Shown here in pieces: positions 16,001-27,353 of a DNA stretch of 53,534 nt. The number at the start of each line of letters is the position of its first letter. Within the stretch, counting starts at the first letter, position 1. The DNA lies in the NCBI GenBank assembly GCA_017619295.1, contig JAFZSQ010000089.1:1-53534 (forward strand), given 5' to 3'. Source of the stretch: Lachnospiraceae bacterium (GTDB lineage Bacteria > Bacillota > Clostridia > Lachnospirales > Lachnospiraceae). The position numbers were made by a program, and so were the translations under genes. The notes below the pieces were generated by a model. That model made no database searches, was not told where the DNA came from, and was given only the letters and a program-made list of their open reading frames with translations.

Positions 16001-19000
16001 TAATCTTCGAAGCAAGACCAAGGTTTCTGTATGTATAAGTAATTTCGTTTGCCGAACCGGTCTTGGGAAGAGAATCTGTAGCATTGACTCGTCTTCCGCC
16101 ATCGGCTGCCGCACCGCTTCCGCCGTGAGAGCTTACTGCTTCGCTTGAGGCCATGGTAAGATCTCCCACCAAACCTCCGGCATAATCCTTTGCACTGACG
16201 GTTCCTGCAAAATAGTTTCCAAAAAGCGACGCAGTGGAGTAACCGTAGTTGTCCTTGCCGCTTACCTTGGTTACCGTGTATCCGTTTCTGTATGCACCGT
16301 CAATACCGCCCGCGTAGAAGTTGGCAGCTATTACATTTGCATTGGAGTAGCTGTACTGAACACTTCCTGTGAAGTGATATCCCGCTACACCTCCTACGTA
16401 GTTGTTACCTGAAACGAAGTATTTATCATCTGCCTTAGGCGATGCATCACTTTCAGGTTCTGCGTAGTAGAAGCATCTTGACAGTGAATTGTTAAGGTAA
16501 CCTGCCACGCCGCCGACATTATTGTGTTTAGGCGCATCTATGGTTGTATTTACAGCACTCGAATAGTAAACAGGATAATATGCATATCCGGTAACACCAC
16601 CGACGTTCTTTAATTCCGTCGTAAGGCTTCCCGCCTGGTTAAGTTCAATCTTAGAATCCTCAACCTTACAATAGTAGATTGAACCGTCAGATGACTTGTA
16701 GCCGTATCCCAGTCCTACGAAACCATGGTTGTTAATCTTAATCTTGGTTCCCTTAACCATGTCGTAGTAACTGATATAGGAAATCTGTCCTGCGATACCG
16801 CCTACATAGTTATAAACTGCGGTGGTATCCTTGACTGCGGTTACCAAAGTGTTGTAACAGTGGCTGTCGTAGTCATCAGTACAATAACCGAACATTCCGC
16901 CTATGTTATTTACGAATCCTTTGACCACAATGCCATCTACCATGTTGCTGACATTGGTTTCCGCTGTGTCATAAGGTGATGTTTTCACTACTCTTGTGTT
17001 GTAAGCCCCGGCAGCGTTAATCTTGCCAAGGAAGTACACATTGGTGTAGCCAATTAGTCCGCCAATGTAAGTACTGTTGGTGGTAGGATTCTTAAAGCTT
17101 ATGGTTGTAGTTGATGTATCTGTAAATCCGTCCGTATCCTTAGCTGCTGTTCCAGTAAGGGTTACGTCCGCGAAGAAGGAGCCGGTTTTACCGGATATTC
17201 TTCCGGGCTCAAAGCTTCCCACAATGCCGCCGACTCTCGCATTGGCATTTGAAGTAACGGTGAAATCTTTACCCTTAATCTTATAGAAGCTTGCCTTGCC
17301 TGCTCCTCCGGAGATTCCTCCTACGTATCCGTTTCCGAATACATTTACATTGGTAGCATCTATGTTTGTGAAAATCGTATTACTCTTCGCATAACCCGTA
17401 ATACCACCTGCATAGGGACTTGCAGTTGTAGCGTTTGTTCCTATGGTTACATTATTTAAAACAATCTTTCCGGCATCGGGATCTGCCTCATCATACTTAC
17501 CGATGCATCCACCGTTCTGGTATCCGATAATACCGATAAAGTTGTTGGCCGAGGTGCTGTTAATGGTGATGTTTTTAAACTCCATATCATAAACCGCACC
17601 CGATGAAGTTCCGATAAGACCGATACAGTCACGGTTCTTTGTGTTGACTGAGCAGTCACTGAATCTAAGGTTTGATATCTCTGAATTCAGTCTGAAGATA
17701 AGGTTCTCGTTAGCATTAGTGAGTCTGATGTTACTTAAAGTAAGCATTGAATCACCGGTCCCTACGGTTCTGAAACCTCTAAGACGACCTATCTTTGCAT
17801 TCTTTGTATAGTCTGCTCCCGATGAGAAATCGATATCATTTACGATTCTGAAGTTCTCATAGTCACCGTAATTGGTCTCCTCTTTAATGTACTTATTCCA
17901 GGTAGGAATATCTGCAATATCCGCAAAGAGCATAAGAGGAATTCGTACAGGGTTATTCTTGAAATTGGATTTGCCCACTACCTTGCCGTCAGCGCTTCTG
18001 TATCCTATTGAAATGAGCATGTAGCTGTCTAAGAAATGATCCTGCTTGGTGTCATACTCAATAGGCTGTCTTGCGGTACCGCTTGCATTAAAGGTTGCCT
18101 TGTAGTTGTTATAGAATCTGGTATTAAGTTTCTCTATTTCATAATCTGTGATGACATAGCCTTCAGGGCCTTCAAGGTCGAGGGCAATACGTCTCTCTGT
18201 CTCATTAACGAATACGCTTGTAACCGTAATAAGGTTGTTTGCCACCTTGGTAAGGCTTAAAGGTAAATCCTGCTCCTGGAAAGGCATGGGCACACTTGTG
18301 CCGTAGTAATAGAGCGTAGGCAGGTGTTCTGCTGCCGCCTTGCTGTAATCGTAAGCACCGGCATCCATGTCAAGGAGCGATGAATCCGTGTATGTGGCAG
18401 GGTCTGTGGCCTGATCATATGTGATAAGTCCGAATGTGTTCTTGTCACAATCCTTTACGGTTCCCTGATATGATTCATCTGTAATAAGTATTCCGTCCTC
18501 GTCAAATTTGGCTCCGGTAATACCGTTATAGAGCTGAACCTCACAGCCGTAGAAGGTACTTCTGGTTCCGGCCATGGAACCTGTTGTATATGAAACGTCG
18601 TCCGAATCTGTGTTGACGCACATTACATTTCCGAGAGCGATACCGGACATGTTGTTTCTCTCTGCGATGGTTCCCTCTGTGATGTTGATTTCACCGGCTA
18701 TACCACCTACGTTATCCTGGTAGCTCTTAACGTTTACTCTTGAAATGATGTTGGTCATCATGTTGGTGACGCAGCCTGCGGTATGGTAACCGACGATTCC
18801 GCCTACGTTGTTACCACGCACACTGATATCACCTGTAGCATACAGATTCTCCAAAGCTGAAGTTCCGCTGTAGCCCACAATTGCACCTGCACCCAGACAG
18901 GTTCTTAAATCGTTTGCTTCTATCTTTACGTTTCTTACAAAACAGTTGGTGACTCTGCAGCCGTCAGCTCTTGCGGCGATAGCTCCGATTTTACCTTCTG

Positions 19001-22000
19001 TATTTGAATTTGCAGGCTCGGCGTATGTAATCTCCGCGTCAGTTGAGCTGCAGTTTTCAATCAGAGTTCCGCCGTATGCATAGCAAACAAGGGTAGTCAG
19101 ATAAGTTCTTCCCGTAATATGAGATCTTACGGTGTGAACGTTGCTGACCTCTCCGTATAATGCTGTGATAAAACCGTTGTAATCTCTGTTGGCGACATTG
19201 GCGGTGAAATCCTCTATGCAAAGGTTCTTTATGGAACCGTCAACTCTTGAGAATACCACGGGGTTATATCCGCTTCCCGTTAAGGTAATATTCTTAAGGG
19301 AGAAGCCCTTTCTTGTGGCATTGCCATCCTTTTCGGCTCCGCCTTTTCCTTTACCACCGTCAAGTTTTCCCGTATAGTTTGCTGTTACGCAAATCTGCTC
19401 TCTTGGAACACCGGCAAAATCAATATCGTTTGCAAGTCTTGCGTTTTCATCAGGTTTCTTTACCACATAGTTGTACCAGTCATCCGCAGTCTCAATCATT
19501 CTGTAGAAATCTACTGCGAGAAGTGCATCGCTTTGTACAACCGATGTGGAGTTTCCAACGGACACGGTAAGGTTCTCTATCGCATACATTGACACAAACT
19601 TGGCGGGGTTTGAAACGTTAATATACATGGTAGTATATCCGTCAAGCATGGTTGTTTTGTAGGTGTCATCTTCGTAGAGGTCGGTGTCAAGGTTCTCGAT
19701 TGATACTGCTTTGATAACGGCGTTTCGGGGGTTATTTAGTCTAAGTTTAATGAGGGCAGAATCGCCGTTTTCACCGTATGAGATCACCTCCGTGGAAATA
19801 ACTTCCACCAACCTTGTGATGTTGCGATTGGGCAGAGGTAGCAGCTCCTGATCAGGGAGCTCGTTACTTAGGGTTACATGAGGGTAGAATCCTACCTCAA
19901 CGGGCTGCGCATCAAAGCCCGCGCCCAGAACCTCACCTTGCCAGTTGTAATCATATAGTGATTCCAAACCAATCATATGTTGCTTGGTAGATTTGGCATA
20001 AACATTATTACCTTCGTTCCAGTAATAAATTCCGGATTGTGTTGCACTGTTGACACCAAGGGCAGGTCCCACAATGTCAGCATCATACATCTTGCCGTTG
20101 TAAGGCGTGTTGTAGAATGACTGACCTACACTGTACATGTTTTCACAGTTTCCGACTGCGTAACCGATTATTGCGCCGTACTGTGTGTCACGTGCCTTTG
20201 AAGCATTCATGTCGGGGTTTGATACCACCACGTTTACAAGGGAGAAGACATGATCGGTCTTACCTCTTGAATTCTGGTAGCCTTCAATACCACCCACATT
20301 GATTCCCGAACCTGCAGAGGTGGTCTGGGTTACGGAGTTAATGTCAGAACCGTACGCGTAACCGTTTCTTATTACACCATCATTAAGGTACACAAGAAGA
20401 CCTGCGTTACTTCTTGCAGAGAAAGTACAACTGTCTCCCTGGGGATCATTGTTTATAACGAAGCGTTCAATAACACCGCTGGCTGCGTTTCGTCCCGCAA
20501 CAAGTCCGTAGTAGATGTTGTTGGTTCCGGAACCTCCAAGGTAATGAACGTAAATATCGTGAATATGTCCGTAGTTGTGTCTGCAGAAAATACCATGGTC
20601 ATACTCTCTTGTTGTGGTATGATCCGAGAACTCGAATACGGCATTTTTAATCTCAGCCTTGGGACCGATATTTGAGAAGATTGCTCCTTCGTTCCTGTGA
20701 TTATTCTTCTGAAGCTTATATCCCTGGAAGTCAAGTTCTCCTCTGAATGTCGATGTTACGGTTGCACTGGGAAGAGTTGCCTTTAACACACCATTGCTGT
20801 CATAGTCAACTTCATCCATGATGATGTCACCGGTAACAACGAATCTTGCGCCGGGATTCTTGCTGATTTTTTCTACAAATTCTTTAGCATTTGCAATCTC
20901 AAAAATGCAGTCTCTTGCATTAAATTCCAATGTGTCAAGAATCAGCTTGTTTTTATTTATAATTACGTACAGAGTCATTTTGTACGTATCATCCGCCTTG
21001 TTAACCTTCCACTCAGAGTTGGTTCTTATGGTATTTGTACCGTCATCATAAGCGTAGTTTTCTACCTTTGTAAGGCTTGTATCGAAGGAGGAAGTAATAT
21101 CAACCCCATTCTTCTCCACAGTGATGAAATAAGGCATCTGGCCGTTCATAATGCGGTCATCATCGTAAATGAGAACTCTGGTTTTTGCCGTAAGTCTCGT
21201 AGCAGAGAAGTTATCAAGACTTATTAATTTGATATTTCCCGAAAGGTTAATGGGATTATCAATAAAGTGCTGGTAAATCAGTTTGTTGGACTCAAAGGTC
21301 TCATTGGTATATCCTTCGTTGTACTCAACGGCAACAAAATTCATAAAGAAGGTTTCCGAAGGATCAAGTCCCGTAAACTCATAGGGAACAGGTGCGTCTG
21401 TATTCTTCGGTACACGTACGGCCCTTACCAGATTTCTGTGACTGTCATACAAATTGAGTACCACAACATGACCCGAGTTACCTGTGATGGCTCCGTCGGG
21501 GTCTTCAATTTTTACGTTAAATCTCAAGGTGCCGGCCGCCAAAAGATCGTCGGTAACCGTTACCTTTGCAGGCTCACGCATGGTCTTAAAGGCAGACCTT
21601 GTAAGAGATACGTTCATCTCATATCTCTTGCCGTTATAAAGGGCATAAACCACGGGAGTGATGGAATACTCCGTCATGCTTGTAAGGTAATAGGGAACCT
21701 CATCACCCACAACAGGATTATTCTTAATATCCCTGAAGTTCTTAAGAGCTTCCTTTTGTGCGTCTGAAAGGCCTTCGCCCTTCTCGAAATAATTGGCGTC
21801 CATCAATACACTTCCGGGAGTCAGATCCTTGTTTCCGGTGTCAGGATTGTAACCCGTGAAGTTATGCATTGCCTCATTATCAAAAACCATACCCGAATGA
21901 ACTCCGGGGTTGGCTCCCTCGGTAGTATTAATAAGAAATACCACGTCAGAAAGAAGGCCCTGAAGAGTTTCATTGGTCTTGGCATCGTTTATTGTGTAAG

Positions 22001-24221
22001 TTATGTTTGCACTGTGCGCTGTTACATGGGCTATGTTTACATCAATATATATATTTCCCAAAGAAGACAGCGTGGCAGCCTTAAAATCAATGCTTGCTAT
22101 CTCATCGTGTCTTAAGATTCCTCTCCTGTTGTCAAGGTCGTAGTCCGTAAGGAGGTAGACATAGTATCTCTGGTTAAGATCAAGACAGTTGGCTGTTATC
22201 TCAACGTCACTTGCCTCCAGTGCACCGTTATTTAAGGTATAATCGTTGGTATTAAACTTATAGACAAAGTGAACCGTACTCTCATTATCGGTATTGGCTC
22301 CGACTCTGGAGTTATTATTGTCTATGTATCCCTTTGCGGCATCCCACATGGTGGCGTCATCCGCATATCTTTCCTTCTTGATGGTGCTGATTACAAGATA
22401 AACGTCTCGCTCTGATGCAGGGCCGTTTTCAGGTGCTACGGATGCTGTGTCGGGGTCAATGATATTAACCTTAAACTTGGCCTCACCAATCTTGTTGGTA
22501 ACAAGTTCAATGGAACCCTGAGGTCTTGATTTACAGGTGTCAAATGTGCCTGTATTTCTGTATATCTGAAGGTCGTTACCAAAGTAATCCTTACCTGTGA
22601 TTACATAGCTGTAGGAGCTGTTTGAATCAAGAACGGGAAGGGATTTAAAATCAGCCAGTGCCCCTTTCTTGAAATCCGTTACTGCGGAAATATCAATGAC
22701 AGTAACAAACTTCTCCCCTGCTATTCCGTCCTTTGTAGCTGTGAGAATCAGATTCTTGGGATCAAGTCCGTAAACCGCCTCTTCATCCGTTACGGTCTTG
22801 TCGTAGGTTACATTGGTAATCTCTACATAATTGTCATAATAGAAAGGTATATCCTTGTAGGTAATTCCGTTTTCGGTACCTTCTTTGAAGTAGATACTTC
22901 CAACCTGTGAAAGGTCCCCGGTTCTTACGAAGATGTCCGAAGCCACAGACTCTACTATTCTCTCGTTGTGCTCATCATAATATGTGAAATATACGTTTAC
23001 TCTGTAATCGGTATTGGGCTTAATGTTTCCGCCGCCTGCAGTAACCGTTCCGGATGTAGCTGTATATGTTCTGTACGCAAGGGTCTCCTTGCCGTTACCC
23101 TGCTGCTCATAAAACTCAAACTGAACCTTTCTTGATTTGTCAATTCGAGATGCGGGGTCGCTTACGTTAACGCCTACTCTTACTCTGTAAACGCCGGGAG
23201 TTGTACCTGTTATGGTGACAACAGGTTTTATATAATCCTCCACAAGGGGTGCCTCGGTGTCCTTGGGAGTTTTGTCCGGTCTTAAGCTGTCCGGTCTGAC
23301 ACCTCCGGTACCCCCTTGTGGGGATTTGCGGGATTTGGCTCCGGAGGCTGCTGCAGTGGCTGCAGGAGAAAGAATGGCATCATATCTTTTAGGACGCTCT
23401 TTCTTCTCACGCTCCGGTTTCTTGACCTCTTCCTTTTCAGGTTTGGTCTCTTCTATTTCAGGTTCTTCAATAACCTCTTTTTCAGGTTCCTCGATTATCT
23501 CCTCTTCGAAGGGCTCCTCAGCCTCCTCAAAGGTCTTTTTGTCATAAGTGATACCAAGATTTATAAGGAGCTCTTTATAAGTAATTTCCTTATCGCCAAC
23601 TGTAAGAAGCGTGTCGGGAGTCATTCCGTTAAGAGCTCTGTAATGCATCTCCTCGTCGCTTAATTCGCAATAAGTAAAGTATTTTTCGGTAAAGAAAACA
23701 ACACTGTTCATGGGCACTTCTTTTGCCACGCCCTGATCAACCACAAAGTTATCCAGTGTTACAAAGAATCCGTTGGGAAGTCCCGCAAAAAGATACTCGT
23801 CATCTGCAGCACGGCTTCCGTCGGGGTTAAATGAAATACGTTCGCTTACGGAAAGTCCCTTATAAGTCGAGAACTTCTCGTATTCGTTGTTGAAAAGCTT
23901 TGCCCTGTCATCGAAAAACCAGATTCCGGCTCCTCCGTTAATAATCAGGGGAAAGTTAATGTCAATCTTTGTTTTCTTGTTCTCGCCCATGTAATATGAG
24001 CTGCCTCTGGTATATACGAAATCCAGAGCATCAAAAGGATAAAGGCCTGCATCGACCTCTTTCGGTTCCTCCTCAGGATCGTTCATGAGTAAAGCGGATA
24101 CGGACTTGTCCTCAATGGCCAGTCCGCCACGATCCATCTGCATGAATATGTTAAATCTTGTCTGTAAAAGGAGCAGGATTACAATAATTGCCGCTCCTAT
24201 TGCAAAGCATATCTTCTTCAT
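13068..24221 (-). CDS. giant (3717-residue) surface protein with Fn3-like and GLUG-type beta-helix regions
   Basis: No exact family name. An N-terminal hydrophobic segment (residues about 4-20) acts as signal or anchor. A novel-looking N-domain runs to about 230, then an EEP/KPE-rich linker (about 235-290). Fn3-like beta modules fill about 330-1100. Three long beta-helix-like blocks each open with a similar segment: near 1107 (AKEFVEKISKNPGARFVVTGDI), 1580 (DDWYNYVV...ANDIDFAG) and 2102 (TWNKYIKEE...VNDIDFSS). They are filled with GLUG-like turns such as VGGIAG, VGGIVGYH and YAGGITGYA. Residues about 3380-3600 are low-complexity Gly/Glu/Ser/Asn-rich. The end is a membrane helix (YVLASLALLAGIGGAIYYRKK) without LPXTG. 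It follows the F-ATPase-like genes by 21 bases, preceded by AAGGG. It is probably an adhesin or surface fibre, and the largest product of the operon. Confidence 0.88.
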   Translation of the reverse strand: MKKICFAIGAAIIVILLLLQTRFNIFMQMDRGGLAIEDKSVSALLMNDPEEEPKEVDAGLYPFDALDFVYTRGSSYYMGENKKTKIDINFPLIINGGAGIWFFDDRAKLFNNEYEKFSTYKGLSVSERISFNPDGSRAADDEYLFAGLPNGFFVTLDNFVVDQGVAKEVPMNSVVFFTEKYFTYCELSDEEMHYRALNGMTPDTLLTVGDKEITYKELLINLGITYDKKTFEEAEEPFEEEIIEEPEKEVIEEPEIEETKPEKEEVKKPEREKKERPKRYDAILSPAATAAASGAKSRKSPQGGTGGVRPDSLRPDKTPKDTEAPLVEDYIKPVVTITGTTPGVYRVRVGVNVSDPASRIDKSRKVQFEFYEQQGNGKETLAYRTYTATSGTVTAGGGNIKPNTDYRVNVYFTYYDEHNERIVESVASDIFVRTGDLSQVGSIYFKEGTENGITYKDIPFYYDNYVEITNVTYDKTVTDEEAVYGLDPKNLILTATKDGIAGEKFVTVIDISAVTDFKKGALADFKSLPVLDSNSSYSYVITGKDYFGNDLQIYRNTGTFDTCKSRPQGSIELVTNKIGEAKFKVNIIDPDTASVAPENGPASERDVYLVISTIKKERYADDATMWDAAKGYIDNNNSRVGANTDNESTVHFVYKFNTNDYTLNNGALEASDVEITANCLDLNQRYYVYLLTDYDLDNRRGILRHDEIASIDFKAATLSSLGNIYIDVNIAHVTAHSANITYTINDAKTNETLQGLLSDVVFLINTTEGANPGVHSGMVFDNEAMHNFTGYNPDTGNKDLTPGSVLMDANYFEKGEGLSDAQKEALKNFRDIKNNPVVGDEVPYYLTSMTEYSITPVVYALYNGKRYEMNVSLTRSAFKTMREPAKVTVTDDLLAAGTLRFNVKIEDPDGAITGNSGHVVVLNLYDSHRNLVRAVRVPKNTDAPVPYEFTGLDPSETFFMNFVAVEYNEGYTNETFESNKLIYQHFIDNPINLSGNIKLISLDNFSATRLTAKTRVLIYDDDRIMNGQMPYFITVEKNGVDITSSFDTSLTKVENYAYDDGTNTIRTNSEWKVNKADDTYKMTLYVIINKNKLILDTLEFNARDCIFEIANAKEFVEKISKNPGARFVVTGDIIMDEVDYDSNGVLKATLPSATVTSTFRGELDFQGYKLQKNNHRNEGAIFSNIGPKAEIKNAVFEFSDHTTTREYDHGIFCRHNYGHIHDIYVHYLGGSGTNNIYYGLVAGRNAASGVIERFVINNDPQGDSCTFSARSNAGLLVYLNDGVIRNGYAYGSDINSVTQTTSAGSGINVGGIEGYQNSRGKTDHVFSLVNVVVSNPDMNASKARDTQYGAIIGYAVGNCENMYSVGQSFYNTPYNGKMYDADIVGPALGVNSATQSGIYYWNEGNNVYAKSTKQHMIGLESLYDYNWQGEVLGAGFDAQPVEVGFYPHVTLSNELPDQELLPLPNRNITRLVEVISTEVISYGENGDSALIKLRLNNPRNAVIKAVSIENLDTDLYEDDTYKTTMLDGYTTMYINVSNPAKFVSMYAIENLTVSVGNSTSVVQSDALLAVDFYRMIETADDWYNYVVKKPDENARLANDIDFAGVPREQICVTANYTGKLDGGKGKGGAEKDGNATRKGFSLKNITLTGSGYNPVVFSRVDGSIKNLCIEDFTANVANRDYNGFITALYGEVSNVHTVRSHITGRTYLTTLVCYAYGGTLIENCSSTDAEITYAEPANSNTEGKIGAIAARADGCRVTNCFVRNVKIEANDLRTCLGAGAIVGYSGTSALENLYATGDISVRGNNVGGIVGYHTAGCVTNMMTNIISRVNVKSYQDNVGGIAGEINITEGTIAERNNMSGIALGNVMCVNTDSDDVSYTTGSMAGTRSTFYGCEVQLYNGITGAKFDEDGILITDESYQGTVKDCDKNTFGLITYDQATDPATYTDSSLLDMDAGAYDYSKAAAEHLPTLYYYGTSVPMPFQEQDLPLSLTKVANNLITVTSVFVNETERRIALDLEGPEGYVITDYEIEKLNTRFYNNYKATFNASGTARQPIEYDTKQDHFLDSYMLISIGYRSADGKVVGKSNFKNNPVRIPLMLFADIADIPTWNKYIKEETNYGDYENFRIVNDIDFSSGADYTKNAKIGRLRGFRTVGTGDSMLTLSNIRLTNANENLIFRLNSEISNLRFSDCSVNTKNRDCIGLIGTSSGAVYDMEFKNITINSTSANNFIGIIGYQNGGCIGKYDEADPDAGKIVLNNVTIGTNATTASPYAGGITGYAKSNTIFTNIDATNVNVFGNGYVGGISGGAGKASFYKIKGKDFTVTSNANARVGGIVGSFEPGRISGKTGSFFADVTLTGTAAKDTDGFTDTSTTTISFKNPTTNSTYIGGLIGYTNVYFLGKINAAGAYNTRVVKTSPYDTAETNVSNMVDGIVVKGFVNNIGGMFGYCTDDYDSHCYNTLVTAVKDTTAVYNYVGGIAGQISYISYYDMVKGTKIKINNHGFVGLGYGYKSSDGSIYYCKVEDSKIELNQAGSLTTELKNVGGVTGYAYYPVYYSSAVNTTIDAPKHNNVGGVAGYLNNSLSRCFYYAEPESDASPKADDKYFVSGNNYVGGVAGYHFTGSVQYSYSNANVIAANFYAGGIDGAYRNGYTVTKVSGKDNYGYSTASLFGNYFAGTVSAKDYAGGLVGDLTMASSEAVSSHGGSGAAADGGRRVNATDSLPKTGSANEITYTYRNLGLASKITATGGTHAYAFAGNVDGFEGRANRSNQTSGSYGDAKDRSTVDKADITFFWDSTELETTAGTVKLAFLKNSDAPDWAKNGSAKFVQYNVIEGTSDVARYVVYSNDRTGVYDTKEKDTTNTLNVRLITGTDLATHGPYYTMYHVSSTTGNTNPGWTGRYYYVILTADTKTYTGVYANGNYGAASGKSYLPHIRVNNNAAANDLLTQYQVRKNINLPAPTSSLGKIRLRAAMRIMRPVISDPVVYASSASTINIEFAENALQAESTYVKVYYGNKSEPAVQTLLNYDEKNSRVLTLSYDFAKKIRIEYGYADVGAYIASMSEDGKTLGVDYEIEDILEDYSFLDDYTMAYKDEDSLDEEESDEGESLEGGNPYIYKPRALARRVMTYDTAYYYVTDGGVVRGYGSSAEERGEDGKDPTATLISGRFVNIYEGLGLTSSGTVINLSDGSAVGDPVKGIELTKSSKALEEFNLNGMPVSTYWKYTMIGGADDAINREAQILKSKNGNVNIIHSSIENIKDSAVMYTKDGDEYLTVLGNDGIMYDLYMGENINAPEDFKRSGIVYMSNNFNTSAPFILVEYANGGIVGYNYMTGEYLFDNSIKNEMSLIDYIKVYFSGDKSLLKPAASSYGATGRVAELAGTPERLATMVVGNNNGELLEGNNEGGETAFDKSTEKVLFDEDNTEKAGDNKALRNVEEDSGFDIGIDTDEVKGSDSENKKSNVADGMLIAGNMDEGEAAGNGTLGGASTEGERNGGEALAMGGTASETGEESLVGGSKAAGMGGEENSKKAHTNGEGGGTGTGEVNELDEPDLEGSSETVDGTNETTGEATGGGTGRAPATEGKASNNETVATESLETDGVNVGKHSSSVKDLLEVKEDDETESETPTDSVTTEKKLMTVYNQSTGTYEIIDMDKFMSDSGYESENVRLAVKDFSVYGGYVNDSKPTDEENKKGIELYVLASLALLAGIGGAIYYRKKHKVKI

Positions 24222-24242
24222 GACATTCCCTTCTTCATGAAC

Positions 24243-24953
24243 CTAGTTCATATCTATTACCGCAACCTTATCCACTGCAGAGTAAAGCAGTGCCTCTCCG
24301 GTGTTGGTGTAAAGGACATCTAGGCCCAGATTGAGAAGGAATCCGGATTTTCCCTCGGCAGTAACCAAAACATCGTTGATTCCCACCACGTTGTCCTCGT
24401 CTGTTTCACTGTTGTGATATTCAACACTTCCCGCATATCTCACCTTCACATATGAAAGTGCGGGAAGATCCGTTGTAACGTTACCGATACGCAGTTTGAC
24501 AGGCTCAAGGAAGATGTACAAATCCGAGCCGTCGTAGAGAAAGCCGCCATAGCTCTGAGCCTTCTTCTCTCCCGAAGTAAAAGTAACCCTGCCGGTGTCC
24601 TCGGTAACAGTGGTAAAATAGTTGATTCTCTTAACGTCAGTTCCCTCGGAAGGAACCATGAGAAGCATGTTGCAGGGAAGAGATAGTTTGGTCTCCCCCT
24701 TGTACAAAAACGGAGTTTCCGCAACGGGCCTGCCTTCTGCGGTAACACTTCCCCCGTTTTCTCTGAATACCGTGTCTGCGGAGTAATTTAATTCGGTGCC
24801 TTCAAAAAACTGATGAAGCTCCGTATTAGGCCTGAATGCAGCCAAACCGTCAACATACCAGAACACAAAAAGGGTCAGCACAAGTAATAAAACTCCTGCC
24901 ACACCTATTTCTATCATGGTCACTGCTTTCATTGGTTTAGATCTGTTTATCAT
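24243..24953 (-). CDS. 236-residue protein with one N-terminal membrane helix and an outside beta domain
   Basis: Not recognised. A short basic N-terminus (MINRSKPMKAV) precedes a single hydrophobic helix (about residues 14-34, GVAGVLLLVLTLFVFWYV). The remaining 200 residues look beta-rich and extracytoplasmic. The start codon overlaps the stop of the preceding membrane-protein gene (ATGA), so the two are translationally coupled. Its topology (N-terminal anchor, outside domain) matches the 542- and 2122-residue proteins at the other end of the F-ATPase-like cassette. It may be a membrane-bound adaptor between the ATPase complex and the 3717-residue surface protein, though this rests on position only. 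Confidence 0.8.
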   Translation of the reverse strand: MINRSKPMKAVTMIEIGVAGVLLLVLTLFVFWYVDGLAAFRPNTELHQFFEGTELNYSADTVFRENGGSVTAEGRPVAETPFLYKGETKLSLPCNMLLMVPSEGTDVKRINYFTTVTEDTGRVTFTSGEKKAQSYGGFLYDGSDLYIFLEPVKLRIGNVTTDLPALSYVKVRYAGSVEYHNSETDEDNVVGINDVLVTAEGKSGFLLNLGLDVLYTNTGEALLYSAVDKVAVIDMN

Positions 24954-25491
24954 GCGTTAACCTTCCCTCCGTCATCACGGCTTTCAATAATGTTGTAGAC
25001 GCAACCCATAAGGTCATACAGCGCATAAAGCACCAGAAAGATTGCCAAAAATATAAGTGCAATCATAATCTTCACATCAAAGAGAACATTCTCCAGATAT
25101 GAAATAAGGAATCCCGATACATATAAAAGTCCCATAATAAGCGCAGCATTGAACACGCTCACAAGCATTTCCTTAAGCCTTCTTCTGCACAGTCCATAGA
25201 TGAGCACAAGGCTTCCGTACATAAAGATGTGGACGGGGTAAACCTGGCCCTTGGTAATCAGTAAAGAAATAACCAGGTAGAATTTAATCAGGCACATGGC
25301 AAGAAGCACCGAGTCCATCATCCTTGCTCCGTAGAAAAAACCGATTACTCTCAAATTTCCCTTTTGCCATGAAAACTTGCGGCAAAGGAACAAAAGCACA
25401 GCGAGCAAAACTACGGTACCCACGGCAGTAACAATCATCATGGTCTTAAGGAGAATTATCTGATTGATTATTTTCCCAACTAAAGTTTCTG

Positions 25492-25495
<4 letters not shown>
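24950..25495 (-). CDS. 181-residue membrane protein with about five helices, next to the F-ATPase-like genes
   Basis: Not recognised by sequence. Hydrophobic segments lie at about residues 17-38, 50-80, 84-103, 110-132 and 140-165, with Arg/Lys-rich loops (CRRRLKE near 104) and a charged C-terminal tail. It overlaps the epsilon-like gene before it and the anchored-protein gene after it by four bases each (ATGA), so it is a core member of the cassette. A normal F-ATPase needs subunit a, a multi-helix membrane protein with an essential Arg in a late helix. This protein has no recognisable subunit a signature (no LRLFGN-type stretch) but contains an Arg (GARMMD) in its second hydrophobic segment. 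It could take the stator place in a non-pumping complex or be unrelated. Confidence 0.8.
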
Positions 25496-27336
<1,841 letters not shown>

Positions 27337-27353
27337 TAATGACCCTCCCGTTT

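Noticed and set aside
8652-24221. Sortase anchoring of the large surface proteins by LPXTG
   Set aside because: Both C-termini have the helix plus basic tail, but no LPXTG or close variant lies before the helix. LPQGP in the 1291-residue protein lacks the Thr-Gly pair.
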